64,000 nucleotides of DNA from Massilia endophytica (GCF_021165955.1 NZ_CP088952.1:4340001-4404000); one strand, 5' to 3'; positions 35,611-47,881 are shown, numbered from the stretch's first letter. Program-made: numbers and translations. The notes: generated by a model not told the origin, from the sequence alone.

Positions 35611-37299
35611 CTATGCAGCCTTCTTGTCGCCGGGCTTGACCTCGTCGCGCAGCACGCGGCGCAGGATCTTGCCCACATTGGTTTTCGGGAGTTCGTCGCG
35701 GAACTCGATGTATTTCGGTTTCTTGTAGCCGGTGAGGTTCTCTTTGCAGTAAGCCATGAGCGCCTCCTGCGTGAGGTTCGGGTCCTTGCGCACCACGAAG
35801 ACTTTCACGGCCTCGCCGGAGTGCTCGTCCGGCACACCGATGCAGGCGCATTCCAGCACGCCGGGGTGCGCAGCGATCACCGCTTCCAGCTCGTTGGGGT
35901 ACACATTGAAGCCCGAGACCAGGATCATGTCCTTCTTGCGGTCCACAATCTTCACGAAGCCGTCCGCATCCATCACGCCCACGTCGCCGGACTTGAAGTA
36001 GCCGTCCGGGGTCATGACCTTGGCCGTTTCGTCCGGACGGTTCCAGTAGCCGGCCATCACCTGCGGACCGCGGATGGCGATCTCGCCGGCCTGGCCGAGA
36101 GGCAGCTCGTTGCCGTCGTCGTCCAGGATGGTCAGGTCGGTGGACGGCAGGGGAAGCCCGATGGTGCCGGTGAAGCCCTTGTTGGTGACCCGGTTGCAGC
36201 TCGCCACGGGGGCTGTCTCGGACAGGCCGTAGCCTTCGATGATGCCGACACCCGTCACCTTCAGCCACTTGTCGTTGACCGCCTGCTGCACGGCCATGCC
36301 GCCGCCCAGGCAAAGCTTCAGGTGCGAGAAGTCCAGCTCCGCGAAATCGGGATGGTTCACCAGCGCGTTGTACAGCGTGTTCACCGCGGGCAGGATATTG
36401 AACTTGTACTTGGTGAGCTCACGGATAAAGCCGCCAATATCGCGCGGGTTCGGAATCAGGACATTCGTGGCCCCGCTGCGCATGCCCCACATTGCGCAAA
36501 CCGTGAGGGCGAAGATGTGATACAGCGGCAGCGCACACACGATGACGGCGTTGTCCAGCTGCCCCATGACCGGCACCGACCATGCCTCCACCTGCAACAG
36601 GTTCGCAATCACATTGCGGTGGGTGAGCGAGGCGCCCTTGGAAATGCCTGTGGTGCCGCCCGTGTACTGGAGGAAGGCCACATCCTCGTTCTTCAGCTCC
36701 ACCGGCGTGAGCTTCATGCTTTTCGCGTGGCCCAGGGCCTCCTTGAAGCGCACCGCATTCGGCAGCGAGAACGCAGGCACCATCTTCTTCACATGGCGCA
36801 CCACGAGGTTGACGATGACGCCCTTGGCCCCGCCCAGCATTTCGCCCATGCTGGCCACGATGATGTGCTTGACCGAGGTGCGGCTCAGCACCTGCTCCAG
36901 CGTGGTTGCGAAGTTCTCGAGGATGATAATGGCTTCCGCGCCCGAGTCCACCAGCTGGTGTTCCAGCTCGCGCGCCGTGTACAGCGGATTCACGTTCACC
37001 ACCGTGTAGCCCGCACGCAGGATGGCGGCGATGGCCACCGGGTACTGCAGCACGTTCGGCATCATGATCGCCACGCGCGCGCCCGGCTTCATGCCGCGGC
37101 TCTGGAGCCAGGCGCCCATGCGCCTGGAGTGCTCGTCGAGTTCGCGGTAACTCAGGAACTTGTCCATGCAGACGAAGGCGTTACGGTCCGCATATTTTTG
37201 GAAGGATTCTTCCAGCAGATGCACCAGCGAGCGATATTGGTTGGGGTCGATGTCCGCGGGCACGCCGGGTGGGTAGGACTTCAGCCAAATTTTATCCAT
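35611..37299 (-). CDS. fadD: Long-chain fatty acid-CoA ligase, first of two tandem copies
   Basis: Protein of 562 residues with the same set of adenylation motifs (YTGGTTGISKGA, EGYGLSETAPVA, SGDVGVMDADGFVKIVDRKKDMILVSGFNVYPNELE, PKTNVGKILRRVLRDE). The two copies together recall the fadD1-fadD2 pair of Pseudomonas. They differ mainly in the mid-region around residues 170-270, which may alter chain-length preference (inferred). A good promoter lies upstream. Confidence 0.95.
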   Translation of the reverse strand: MDKIWLKSYPPGVPADIDPNQYRSLVHLLEESFQKYADRNAFVCMDKFLSYRELDEHSRRMGAWLQSRGMKPGARVAIMMPNVLQYPVAIAAILRAGYTVVNVNPLYTARELEHQLVDSGAEAIIILENFATTLEQVLSRTSVKHIIVASMGEMLGGAKGVIVNLVVRHVKKMVPAFSLPNAVRFKEALGHAKSMKLTPVELKNEDVAFLQYTGGTTGISKGASLTHRNVIANLLQVEAWSVPVMGQLDNAVIVCALPLYHIFALTVCAMWGMRSGATNVLIPNPRDIGGFIRELTKYKFNILPAVNTLYNALVNHPDFAELDFSHLKLCLGGGMAVQQAVNDKWLKVTGVGIIEGYGLSETAPVASCNRVTNKGFTGTIGLPLPSTDLTILDDDGNELPLGQAGEIAIRGPQVMAGYWNRPDETAKVMTPDGYFKSGDVGVMDADGFVKIVDRKKDMILVSGFNVYPNELEAVIAAHPGVLECACIGVPDEHSGEAVKVFVVRKDPNLTQEALMAYCKENLTGYKKPKYIEFRDELPKTNVGKILRRVLRDEVKPGDKKAA

Positions 37300-37375
37300 C
37301 TGCGCCTCTTGTCTCGTTATCGTTGTGGTGGGGCGCCGGCAAAAAAACGAACGCCCGTACTATCTGCAGATGATG

Positions 37376-37404
37376 ATGCTATCGGCAGGGAGTCCAGTAT
37401 GCAA
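37376..37404 (-). promoter_or_regulatory. Promoter of the fadD pair
   Basis: On the minus strand TTGCAT (37404-37399), exactly 17 bases, then TAGCAT (37381-37376), about 75 bases before the first fadD ATG. Confidence 0.5.
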
Positions 37405-37442
37405 GCGCTTTTGATAATTTGGAACGCCTCTTCTATTAAGAA

Positions 37443-37457
37443 GCGTTGCTGCAACGC
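37443..37457 (-). terminator. Palindrome after the peptidase gene
   Basis: GCGTTGC-T-GCAACGC, five bases past the stop codon of the lipoprotein gene and followed on minus by TTCTTAATAGAAG, itself a small inverted repeat. A weak terminator or an operator upstream of the fadD promoter are both possible. Confidence 0.35.
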
Positions 37458-37461
37458 AGCA

Positions 37462-38592
37462 TCAATGCGCGCCGGCGGTCTCGCTGGGGCGTTCGGCGAC
37501 GGTGGTGTCGGGGGCGGGCGGGGCCAGGCGCGCCAGCTGGGTAAGGCGCTCGTGCCGCTCGACTGAAGGCAGGTTGCTCATGCTTTGCACCGCAGCATAG
37601 AAATGCGGAAAATCCTTCTGCTGTACCAGCAGCGCGCGGAAGCCGGGCAGCAGGTCGTTGTAGGTGGCCACGGCGGCCAGGTGGGCGTTGGTGAGCTTTT
37701 CGGCGAAGAAGCGGTCGTAGCCCGCGTAGCCGCCCCAGCTCACCTTCAGTTCCTTGTACTCCGCCTGCAGGGAGGCGAAGATGCGCGCCTTGCCTTCGCG
37801 CTTGCGTTTCACGCTCTGCTTGCTCGCATAGAGCTCGGCCAGCATCTGGCGGTGCTTCACCAGCAGGTTCAGGAAGTCCTTGCGGCGGGCGCTGTAGCGG
37901 GCATAGGCCTCGCGCATGGGCGGGTCGCCGTACAGCTCCAGCCAGCGGTTCACGCCCGCCTCCTCGACGGCCGTGGCAAAGGCTTCGTTGAAGCGCGAGT
38001 CGCCCTGGATGTAGACCACCTGGTGCGCCAGCTCATGGAAGACCATGCGCGCCAGTTCAGCGTCGGAATAGTTGATGAAGGTGGAGAGCAAGGGGTCGCT
38101 GAACCAGCCCAGGGTGGAGTAGGCGGGCACGCCGCCCATCTGCACGTCGTTGCCTTCGGCACGCAGCTCTTCGGCGTAGGCCGCCGCGTCGTCCTTGTTG
38201 TAGTAGCCCTTGTAGCTCACGCAGCCCGCAATGGGGAAGCACCACTGGATGGGATGCAGCGAGAGCTCCGGCGTCGCCACCACATTCCACAGCACGAAAG
38301 GACGGTTGAGGGCCGCGTAGTTCTTGTAGCTCGCGTTGTCCGGCAGGCCCAGTTCCTTCACAGCGAAGCGGCGGATCATGCGCGCCTTTTCCAGGCGGGC
38401 CTTGAGTTTGAGATCGGTGGCGGGATCGCCCAGCCAATCCTCAATCGGACGGGTGTCCGACCACAGCGAGTACTGGCCTTGCGCGGCCTGGAAGTAATAC
38501 TTGAATTGTGCGCAACCTGCCAGCATCAGGACGCAAGCCGCCCCCGCCAGCAGGTATCTGGCCCTTATTTTTAAAGGGACAATGTTGCGCAT
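37462..38592 (-). CDS. Predicted lipoprotein aminopeptidase (COG4324 type)
   Basis: Envelope lipoprotein of 376 residues with lipobox LAGC (24-27, lipidated Cys27). The zinc motif HELAH (186-190) is followed by Glu203 in FNEAFATAVEE, a gluzincin-like arrangement. The region WCFPIAGCVSYKGYYNKDDA is characteristic of this poorly studied family of predicted aminopeptidases. The gene starts 9 bases after the molybdopterin oxidoreductase gene, so both are probably on one transcript. Confidence 0.88.
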   Translation of the reverse strand: MRNIVPLKIRARYLLAGAACVLMLAGCAQFKYYFQAAQGQYSLWSDTRPIEDWLGDPATDLKLKARLEKARMIRRFAVKELGLPDNASYKNYAALNRPFVLWNVVATPELSLHPIQWCFPIAGCVSYKGYYNKDDAAAYAEELRAEGNDVQMGGVPAYSTLGWFSDPLLSTFINYSDAELARMVFHELAHQVVYIQGDSRFNEAFATAVEEAGVNRWLELYGDPPMREAYARYSARRKDFLNLLVKHRQMLAELYASKQSVKRKREGKARIFASLQAEYKELKVSWGGYAGYDRFFAEKLTNAHLAAVATYNDLLPGFRALLVQQKDFPHFYAAVQSMSNLPSVERHERLTQLARLAPPAPDTTVAERPSETAGAH

Positions 38593-38601
38593 ACCTCACC
38601 T

Positions 38602-40677
38602 TCAGACCGCTCTTTCCACCTGAACGAGTGTATCGTAAAACGTCGGGGCGCGTCCCATGTCGGTCAGCCGTTGGCTCGTTACCTCATTGGCATTCTTGCC
38701 GTCGCGGGCCAGCTTTTTCCACCAGATCGAAAGGCCTACCACGAGGCCCTTCCGGGCCTTGTCCGTCACCCTCGCCTTGCACACGAAGGAGCCGCGATCG
38801 TTGAAGATGCGGACCATATCGCCGTGGTTCACGCCACGTGTTGCCGCGTCATCAGGATTGATGTCGAGCCAAGGTTCGCCTTCCGCCGCGCGCAGGCTTT
38901 GCACGTTGACAAAGGTGGAGTTCAGGAAGTTGCGTTGCGGCGGAGATATCATCGCAAGCGGGTATTTTGCCGCCAGATCGGGGGCAGATGCCTGCGATTC
39001 GTAGTTCGGAATGTAGGCGGGAAGGGGGTCCAGGCCATCCGCCTTCATTTGTGCCGAATAGAACTCACATTTTCCCGAAGGTGTGGGGAAATTGCCGCAT
39101 GCAAATGGTGCATCCGGCATGTTCAGCTTCTCCCAGCCCTTGCGCTTCAGGGATTCCCAGTCGAAATGCACGGCACGCTCGTCATCCTTGCGGAAGGCGA
39201 TGGCTGCCATTTCGTCATCGCTCTCGCGGAAGCAGGAATCGTCCAGCCCCATGCGCGCTGCCAGCAGGCGGAAGATTTCCGTGTTCGGCTTGGCTTCGCC
39301 CATGGGCGCGATGGCGGCGTTGTTTGCCATCATGTACAGGTGGCCGTAGGCCAGGTGGACGTCCGTGTGCTCCAGCTGGGTGGTGGCGGGCAGCAGGATA
39401 TCCGCGTAGTCGGCGGTGTCGGTCTGGAAGTGTTCGAGCACCACGGTGAACAGGTCCTCGCGCGCGAAACCGGCCGCCACCTTCGGCGATTCCGGCGCCA
39501 CGGCTACGGGATTGGAGTTGTACACGATGACGGCTTCGATTTTCGGGCCGAACTCCGGCGACGCCTCCTTCAGCAGGTCGTCGCCGATGGTGCTCATGTT
39601 GATCGTGCGCGGCTGCTTCTTCAGCAGGTCCGGGCGCTGCAGGGCGGGCTTGTTCGAGGGGAAGGTGCCGGAGGCCGAGAGCTGCACGCCGCCAGCCGCA
39701 TGGCGCCATGCGCCCACCAGCGCCGGGAGGCAGGCAACGTTGCGCACGGCCATGCCGCCGCCGCGCACCCGCTGCACGCCGTAATTCAGGCGGATCGCCA
39801 CCGGCTCGCCCGCCTTGGCCGTGCTGCCGTAGACGCGCGCCAGCCCCACCACCTCCTCAACGGTGATGCCGCAGGTTTCGGCGGTGCGCTCGGGCGTCCA
39901 TTCGGCGGCGCGCTCTTTCAGCTCCTCGAAGCCCAGGGTGTAGCGGGCGATATAGTCCTCGTCCAGCAGCTTCTCGGCGATCAGCACATGCATCATGCCC
40001 AGGGCCAGGGCGCTGTCCGTGCCGGGCAGCAGGGCGATATGCTGGTGGCATTTCTCCGCCGTCAGCGAACGGTAGGGGTCGATGGCGATGAGACGGGCGC
40101 CGCGGCGCTTCGCTTCCTGGGCGCGCATCCAGAAGTGCAGGTTGGAGGCGATGGGGTTGCCGCCCCAGATCAGGATCAGCTTCGCATTCTGGAACTGCTC
40201 GATGTCCGTTCCCACGGAGCCGCCGATGGTGTACTTGTAGCCGGTAGCTCCGGCCATGGCGCAGATCGTGCGGTCCAGCAAGGAAGCGCCCAGGGAATGG
40301 AAGAAGCGCAGGGACATGGATTCGCCCTGCAGCAGCCCCATGGTGCCCGCGTAGCTGTAGGGCAGGATCGCTTCCGGCCTTTCCTGGGCCAGGGGCTTGA
40401 GGCGGGCGGCGATGGTGTCCAGCGCCTCGTCCCAGCTGATGCGTTCGAACTTGCCTTCCCCCTTCTTGCCCACGCGGCGCATGGGGTAGAGCAGGCGGTC
40501 CGGCGAGTAGGTGCGCTCGGCGTAGCGCGCCACCTTGGTGCACAGCACACCGGCGGTCGTTGGGTGGTCGGGATCGCCCTTGATCTCGGTGGCAACGCCG
40601 TTTTCGACGGTGACGAGGATGGCGCAGGTATCGGGGCAGTCGTGCGGGCAGGCGGCACGGACTTGGGTGCTTGTCAT
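38602..40677 (-). CDS. Molybdopterin-dependent oxidoreductase with one 4Fe-4S cluster
   Basis: Catalytic subunit of the DMSO-reductase superfamily, 691 residues. It opens with the cluster motif C10-X3-C14-X3-C18-X27-C46, then RISWDEALDTIAARLKPL, IWGGNPIASNLHFW and the cofactor-binding C-terminal domain. There is no Tat signal, so it is cytoplasmic, like assimilatory enzymes. No electron-transfer or membrane-anchor subunit gene is adjacent. Physiological substrate unknown. The ATG at 40677 is preferred over 40722 because the cluster motif normally lies within the first 20 residues. Confidence 0.9.
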   Translation of the reverse strand: MTSTQVRAACPHDCPDTCAILVTVENGVATEIKGDPDHPTTAGVLCTKVARYAERTYSPDRLLYPMRRVGKKGEGKFERISWDEALDTIAARLKPLAQERPEAILPYSYAGTMGLLQGESMSLRFFHSLGASLLDRTICAMAGATGYKYTIGGSVGTDIEQFQNAKLILIWGGNPIASNLHFWMRAQEAKRRGARLIAIDPYRSLTAEKCHQHIALLPGTDSALALGMMHVLIAEKLLDEDYIARYTLGFEELKERAAEWTPERTAETCGITVEEVVGLARVYGSTAKAGEPVAIRLNYGVQRVRGGGMAVRNVACLPALVGAWRHAAGGVQLSASGTFPSNKPALQRPDLLKKQPRTINMSTIGDDLLKEASPEFGPKIEAVIVYNSNPVAVAPESPKVAAGFAREDLFTVVLEHFQTDTADYADILLPATTQLEHTDVHLAYGHLYMMANNAAIAPMGEAKPNTEIFRLLAARMGLDDSCFRESDDEMAAIAFRKDDERAVHFDWESLKRKGWEKLNMPDAPFACGNFPTPSGKCEFYSAQMKADGLDPLPAYIPNYESQASAPDLAAKYPLAMISPPQRNFLNSTFVNVQSLRAAEGEPWLDINPDDAATRGVNHGDMVRIFNDRGSFVCKARVTDKARKGLVVGLSIWWKKLARDGKNANEVTSQRLTDMGRAPTFYDTLVQVERAV

Positions 40678-40803
40678 GGCAAATCCGGTAGTTACTTGGA
40701 GCAAACCCTTATCGTAAACCATTCCGGCGATCGCGTTGCGGAGCTACAATGGTCTTTCAAAACCCTCACGAGGGGTGCAAGAACAAGAATTGTGGAGAAG
40801 CAG

Positions 40804-42018
40804 ATGAAACTAGTTGAACCCATCATTGCGTTTCAATCCGAGCTTGAGGCCATCCGCCGCGACATCCATGCGCACCCTGAGCTCTGCTACGAAGAACAGC
40901 GCACCTCCGACGTTGTCGCCGCCAAGCTGACCGAATGGGGCATTCCCGTGGTGCGCGGCCTGGGGCTCACGGGCGTGGTCGGCATCATCAAGAACGGCAC
41001 GTCCAACCGCGCCATCGGCCTTCGCGCAGACATGGACGCGCTGCCCATGCAGGAAGTGAACACCTTCCCCCACGCCTCGCGCCACAGCGGCAAAATGCAC
41101 GCCTGCGGGCACGACGGCCACACCGCCATGCTGCTGGGTGCAGCGAAGCACCTGGCGCAGCACCGCAATTTCGACGGCACCGTCTATCTCGTCTTCCAGC
41201 CCGCAGAGGAAGGTGGCGGCGGCGCGCGCCGCATGATGCAGGACGGACTCTTCGAGCGATTCCCCATGGAGGCCATCTACGGCATGCACAACTGGCCGGG
41301 TATGGAGGCGGGCAAGTTCGGCGTCTGCCCCGGCCCCATGATGGCGTCCTCCAACGAATTCCACGTGAAGGTGAAGGGCAAGGGCGCACATGCGGCGCAG
41401 CCGCACAAGGGTGTCGATCCCGTCATGATCGCCGTGCACATCGCACAGGCCTGGCAGACCATTATCACCCGCAACAAGAGCCCTCTCGACACGGCCGTGC
41501 TGTCGATCACGCAGATCCACGCCGGCAGCGCCACGAACGTCATTCCGGACGAAGCGGAACTGGTGGGCACCGTACGCACCTTCACCACCGAGGTATTGGA
41601 CCTGATCGAATCACGCATGCAGGCGCTGGCCGAAAGCCTGGCCGCAGGCTTCGGCGCCGAAGTCGATTTCGTCTTCAAGCGCAACTATCCCCCGCTCGTG
41701 AACCACGAGAAGGAAACGGCGTTCGCCGTGGACGTGATGCGTTCCCTGGTCGGCGCCGAGAACGTGGACGCAAACACTGAGCCAACCATGGGCGCAGAGG
41801 ACTTCGCCTACTTCCTGCAAGAGAAGCCGGGCTGCTACATCTTCATCGGCAACGGCGACAGCGTGGGCGCGCACCGGCACGACGGCCATGGCATGGGCCC
41901 CTGCGTGCTGCACAACGCAAGCTACGACTTCAACGACTCGCTGCTGCCCATCGGCGCAAGCCTGTGGGTGCGCATGGCCGAAGCGGCGCTGCCCTTGGCC
42001 CCAGCTGGTGGAAGGTAA
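40804..42018 (+). CDS. M20-family amidohydrolase (hippurate hydrolase type)
   Basis: Metallo-amidohydrolase of 404 residues releasing amino acids from N-acyl or N-aroyl conjugates. It shows RRDIHAHPELCYEEQRTS, RADMDALPM, the metal ligands Cys101 and His103 in HACGHDGHTAM, and FQPAEEGGGGARRM; the dimerisation domain follows. GGAGAAGCAG precedes the ATG at 40804. The 3' end overlaps a convergent membrane-protein gene by 97 bases. Confidence 0.92.
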   Translation: MKLVEPIIAFQSELEAIRRDIHAHPELCYEEQRTSDVVAAKLTEWGIPVVRGLGLTGVVGIIKNGTSNRAIGLRADMDALPMQEVNTFPHASRHSGKMHACGHDGHTAMLLGAAKHLAQHRNFDGTVYLVFQPAEEGGGGARRMMQDGLFERFPMEAIYGMHNWPGMEAGKFGVCPGPMMASSNEFHVKVKGKGAHAAQPHKGVDPVMIAVHIAQAWQTIITRNKSPLDTAVLSITQIHAGSATNVIPDEAELVGTVRTFTTEVLDLIESRMQALAESLAAGFGAEVDFVFKRNYPPLVNHEKETAFAVDVMRSLVGAENVDANTEPTMGAEDFAYFLQEKPGCYIFIGNGDSVGAHRHDGHGMGPCVLHNASYDFNDSLLPIGASLWVRMAEAALPLAPAGGR

Positions 42019-43103
42019 ATCTTCGCTCTCACTTCGTCTTGACGTAGAGCGATCGGATTTGTATGTGCGTTCGCGCCATCGGCCTTATCGGTGGCGCGAT
42101 TCTCAGCGCGTTTTGCGACATAGACCTTGTCCCCTGCATCAAGAAGGATCAGTAAGGGTTCGGAGCAGCCAGCATCATCGAAAGCAAGTTCGTTTGTAAC
42201 TCTTCCTGGCAGCCGCTCTTTCAAGCATACGATTGCTGGCATCCCGCCACCGGCGCGGAAAGCCCGAAGCACAGCCTTTCCCACCTTGGCGTTCAACGGA
42301 TACCACATCATCGAAACTAGTGTGACCATGATCGCTACTACGTAGACCATTGCACTTGCAGGTAAGGCTTCGTGCCTGAAATGAGGCGGCATGAGGATGC
42401 GCAAGCCAAGCCCTCTAGTTTGTGGAATTGATACGAACATATGAACGAGTGAGAACGCAAGGAGCGCGCCGAAACCTACCTTCCAGGCCGGTTGTATGTT
42501 CAGGCTCGGATAGACGGCTGCTGAAAGCACTAGAAACGAGCAGTAAGAAAAGCCGGATAGTGCGGTTTGGGCGATCATCGTCAGTATGAATCTGGACTTG
42601 GTGTCCTTGAACGCACGAACGCTAGAGGCAGTCGCTACTATCCAGCCGAATGCCGCTGCAATCAAGATGCCAGCAGCCCAGTAGATCCAAATGCCCCCAC
42701 CGAACACGCCTATCAGTAGAAGCAACGCGATTAGCACTAGCGCCATGGGCATCCAAACGCACATTAGATAGCGCTTAAGCCTCGCCCACTCCATTCGAGG
42801 CCCACAGTCATGTGCGAGAAAATACTCTTTGGTTACCCGCAAAGGATCATCTATCAATAGCGCCGGCGCCAGCACACCGCCAACGAGAAAGAGCATACCT
42901 ACTAGTGACGTCGCTCCGACCAATAGCAAGGTACTCGGGAGCACGCTTAGCTCAAGTGGAAATGGAATACCTACGTCGTTGGTATAAGCGAGCAAATAAG
43001 CAAAACCACAGATCATCCCTAGTACGCCCGCGAGCTTTAATGCATCTGGCACTGTCGCCAAGCTCTTAGCGATGGGGAAAGGCACCTCCTTGTGCGAATT
43101 CAT
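41922..43103 (-). CDS. Multi-pass membrane protein of unknown function, AT-richer gene
   Basis: I do not recognise this 393-residue protein. It has about seven to eight hydrophobic segments (for example LAGVLGMICGFAYLLAY, TSLVGMLFLVGGVLAPALLI, MALVLIALLLLIGVFGGGIWIYWAAGILIAAAFGWIVA, SAMVYVVAIMVTLVSMMWY) followed by a soluble tail of about 115 residues. Base composition and codon choice are visibly less GC-rich than both neighbours, which suggests transfer. Its last 32 codons read antisense through the end of the amidohydrolase gene. It begins 7 bases after the dehydrogenase gene without a clear ribosome site before the ATG. Confidence 0.7.
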   Translation of the reverse strand: MNSHKEVPFPIAKSLATVPDALKLAGVLGMICGFAYLLAYTNDVGIPFPLELSVLPSTLLLVGATSLVGMLFLVGGVLAPALLIDDPLRVTKEYFLAHDCGPRMEWARLKRYLMCVWMPMALVLIALLLLIGVFGGGIWIYWAAGILIAAAFGWIVATASSVRAFKDTKSRFILTMIAQTALSGFSYCSFLVLSAAVYPSLNIQPAWKVGFGALLAFSLVHMFVSIPQTRGLGLRILMPPHFRHEALPASAMVYVVAIMVTLVSMMWYPLNAKVGKAVLRAFRAGGGMPAIVCLKERLPGRVTNELAFDDAGCSEPLLILLDAGDKVYVAKRAENRATDKADGANAHTNPIALRQDEVRAKIYLPPAGAKGSAASAMRTHRLAPMGSSESLKS

Positions 43104-43110
43104 TGTAGGC

Positions 43111-44016
43111 TTACGGCAACTGGTCCGGCTTGTCGCCTACGCGCTTGCCGGGGTTGAGCTTCTCCAGCGCAAGCAGCGCGGCCGAGTGGTCGGCCATGGG
43201 GTGTTCATTGCGGATCGATTCATAGCGTTCGGTGACGAGACTCGTCACCGGCAGCGCGACGCCCGCCGCCGCCGCTGCGGCGAGGATGTTATGCATGTCC
43301 TTCAGCTGCGTGGTGACCTGGCCGCCGGGCATGAAGTTCCGGTCCAGCATGCGCTGGCCATGCACTTCCAGCACACGGCTCTCGGCAAAACCGCCGCGTA
43401 TGGCCTGCCGCACCGCCGCGGCGTCCGCGCCCGCCGACTGCGCCAGGAGCAGCGCTTCCGCGACGATATTGATCGTGCCGCCGACGATCAGCTGATTGCA
43501 CAGCTTCGCCACCTGTCCGCTGCCAGCGGGGCCGACGCGCGTGACACGCCCCATCGCTTCGAAAATTGGACGGGCGTCCTCGATATCGGTCTCCTCTCCG
43601 CCCGCCATGATCGCCAGCGTTCCAGCCTGCGCGCCGCCGACACCGCCCGACACCGGTGCATCCACAAAGCGGCACCCGGCGTGGCCCATGAGGCGCTGTG
43701 CAAACTCCTGGGCTTCGGACTGCCTGGTGGAGCTCATGTCGATCCACAAGGCGCCAGGCTTCAGCGCAGGCAGCGCGGCATCGATCACTGCGCCAACGAC
43801 CGGCCCCGCTTCCAGCATGGAGATGACCACATCCGCATCGCGCACGGCACCCGCCAGCTCCAGTGCCACGGCTGCGCCTGCGGCTTTCAGCGCCTGCGCC
43901 TTCGCTGCACTGCGGTTCCAGACGGTGACTGGCACTCCGGCGGAGAGAAGGCGCCGTGCCATGGGGTCTCCCATCAGGCCAATGCCGAGAAAGGCAATCT
44001 TCGCGAAGCGTGGCAT
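43111..44016 (-). CDS. NAD(P)-dependent beta-hydroxyacid dehydrogenase (3-hydroxyisobutyrate dehydrogenase family)
   Basis: Protein of 301 residues with the Rossmann motif FLGIGLMGDPMARRLL, substrate loop DAPVSGGVGGAQAGTLAIMAGG, and catalytic lysine in GQVAKLCNQLI. Members act on 3-hydroxyisobutyrate, tartronate semialdehyde or similar acids; the exact substrate is not evident. The ATG at 44016 places the dinucleotide-binding motif at the usual distance and has GGAG upstream; 44052 is an alternative. Confidence 0.92.
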   Translation of the reverse strand: MPRFAKIAFLGIGLMGDPMARRLLSAGVPVTVWNRSAAKAQALKAAGAAVALELAGAVRDADVVISMLEAGPVVGAVIDAALPALKPGALWIDMSSTRQSEAQEFAQRLMGHAGCRFVDAPVSGGVGGAQAGTLAIMAGGEETDIEDARPIFEAMGRVTRVGPAGSGQVAKLCNQLIVGGTINIVAEALLLAQSAGADAAAVRQAIRGGFAESRVLEVHGQRMLDRNFMPGGQVTTQLKDMHNILAAAAAAGVALPVTSLVTERYESIRNEHPMADHSAALLALEKLNPGKRVGDKPDQLP

Positions 44017-44157
44017 CCCTTTGTACTCCAGGTTATGAGGTATTGACGGCATTTTAACGTTTTCCTAACCGTCGGCCGAAATTCCGCAAGGCCGCTACAA
44101 TAGTGGGATTGCCCGAAAGGCATGCAGGATGCACCACAACTTTTTGAGAGAATGCAG

Positions 44158-44703
44158 ATGAAAAAACTGATCGCGGCAATCGCCGCAGTACTGGCGGCCA
44201 ATGCCGCATTCGCGGCCGATGGCCTGGTGGACGGCGTGTACGGCGAGTTCGGTTCGGCTTCCAAGGTGCGCATGGTGCGCGCCGGCGCCACCAAGGACTG
44301 GAAGCCAAGCTGGAGCTGGTTCGATTCGAACGGCACCCACCTGACGGGCTACTGGGACGCCAGCATCGGCGCCTGGGAAGGCCGCCAGTACAAGAACGTA
44401 CCGGGCGACAAGCAGCACATCGTGGATATCGGGTTCACGCCGGTGTTCCGCTTCGAGAACACGAGCAAGCTGGGCTTCTACGCCGAGATCGGCATCGGCG
44501 CCCACCTGCTCTCGCACACCTATAACAACAACGACGACGGCCTCTCCACAGCCTTCCAGTTCGGCGATCACATTGGCATCGGCTACGTGTTCAACAAGAA
44601 CTGGGAGGTCGCGCTGAAGATGCAGCACTTCTCGAACGGCAGCATCAAGAAGCCGAACAGCGGCGTCGACTACGGCGTGCTGAAGCTGGCCTACCGCTTC
44701 TAA
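44158..44703 (+). CDS. pagL: Lipid A 3-O-deacylase, PagL-like outer-membrane protein
   Basis: Outer-membrane beta-barrel of 181 residues with a signal peptide (MKKLIAAIAAVLAANAAFA-A). It ends in Tyr-Arg-Phe as barrel proteins do. The catalytic pair His157 and Ser159 lies in KMQHFSNGSIKKPNSG, as in PagL. The position of the catalytic Glu (12 residues after the Ser) is Asp171 here. Removes the 3-position acyl chain of lipid A in characterised homologues. TACAAT (44096-44101) is a plausible -10. Confidence 0.9.
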   Translation: MKKLIAAIAAVLAANAAFAADGLVDGVYGEFGSASKVRMVRAGATKDWKPSWSWFDSNGTHLTGYWDASIGAWEGRQYKNVPGDKQHIVDIGFTPVFRFENTSKLGFYAEIGIGAHLLSHTYNNNDDGLSTAFQFGDHIGIGYVFNKNWEVALKMQHFSNGSIKKPNSGVDYGVLKLAYRF

Positions 44704-44710
44704 ACATCAA

Positions 44711-44774
44711 CCCCGCGTAGGCGGGGATTCAGCAATGAAAAAAGCCCGTTGAGCATCAGCTCAACGGGCTTTTT
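44711..44774. terminator. Bidirectional terminator between pagL and the first rRNA operon
   Basis: A 16-base perfect stem with an ATCA loop (44739-44774) containing GCCCGTTGAGC, flanked by A and T runs so that it ends both pagL and the rRNA transcript coming from the right. A smaller hairpin CCCCGC-GTAG-GCGGGG (44711-44726) lies on the pagL side. Confidence 0.9.
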
Positions 44775-44783
44775 GGTATAACA

Positions 44784-44897
44784 GCCTGACGATAACCTAC
44801 TTTCACACTGGTTGCAGCACTATCATCGGCGCAGAGTCGTTTCACGGTCCTGTTCGGGATGGGAAGGGGTGGGACCGACTTGCTATGGTCATCAGGC
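44784..44897 (-). rRNA. rrf: 5S ribosomal RNA, operon 1
   Basis: About 114 bases, with terminal stem GCCTGA/TCAGGC and the conserved internal CCCATCCCGAAC region. Ends are set by the stem and may be off by one or two bases. Confidence 0.93.
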
Positions 44898-44999
44898 ATG
44901 ACTTGTACGGCCGCAGCGATGTCGCTGCAGCCTGAATCTGGAAGAAGTAGAGGGTAGTGTTCTCAAACACTGGTAAATGCGCATAACCGTCAAGGTTAT

Positions 45000-47881
<2,882 letters not shown>

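Noticed and set aside
38671..40803. An N-terminal extension of the amidohydrolase by about 700 codons
   Set aside because: It is the antisense of the molybdopterin oxidoreductase gene; the amidohydrolase family begins at 40804.
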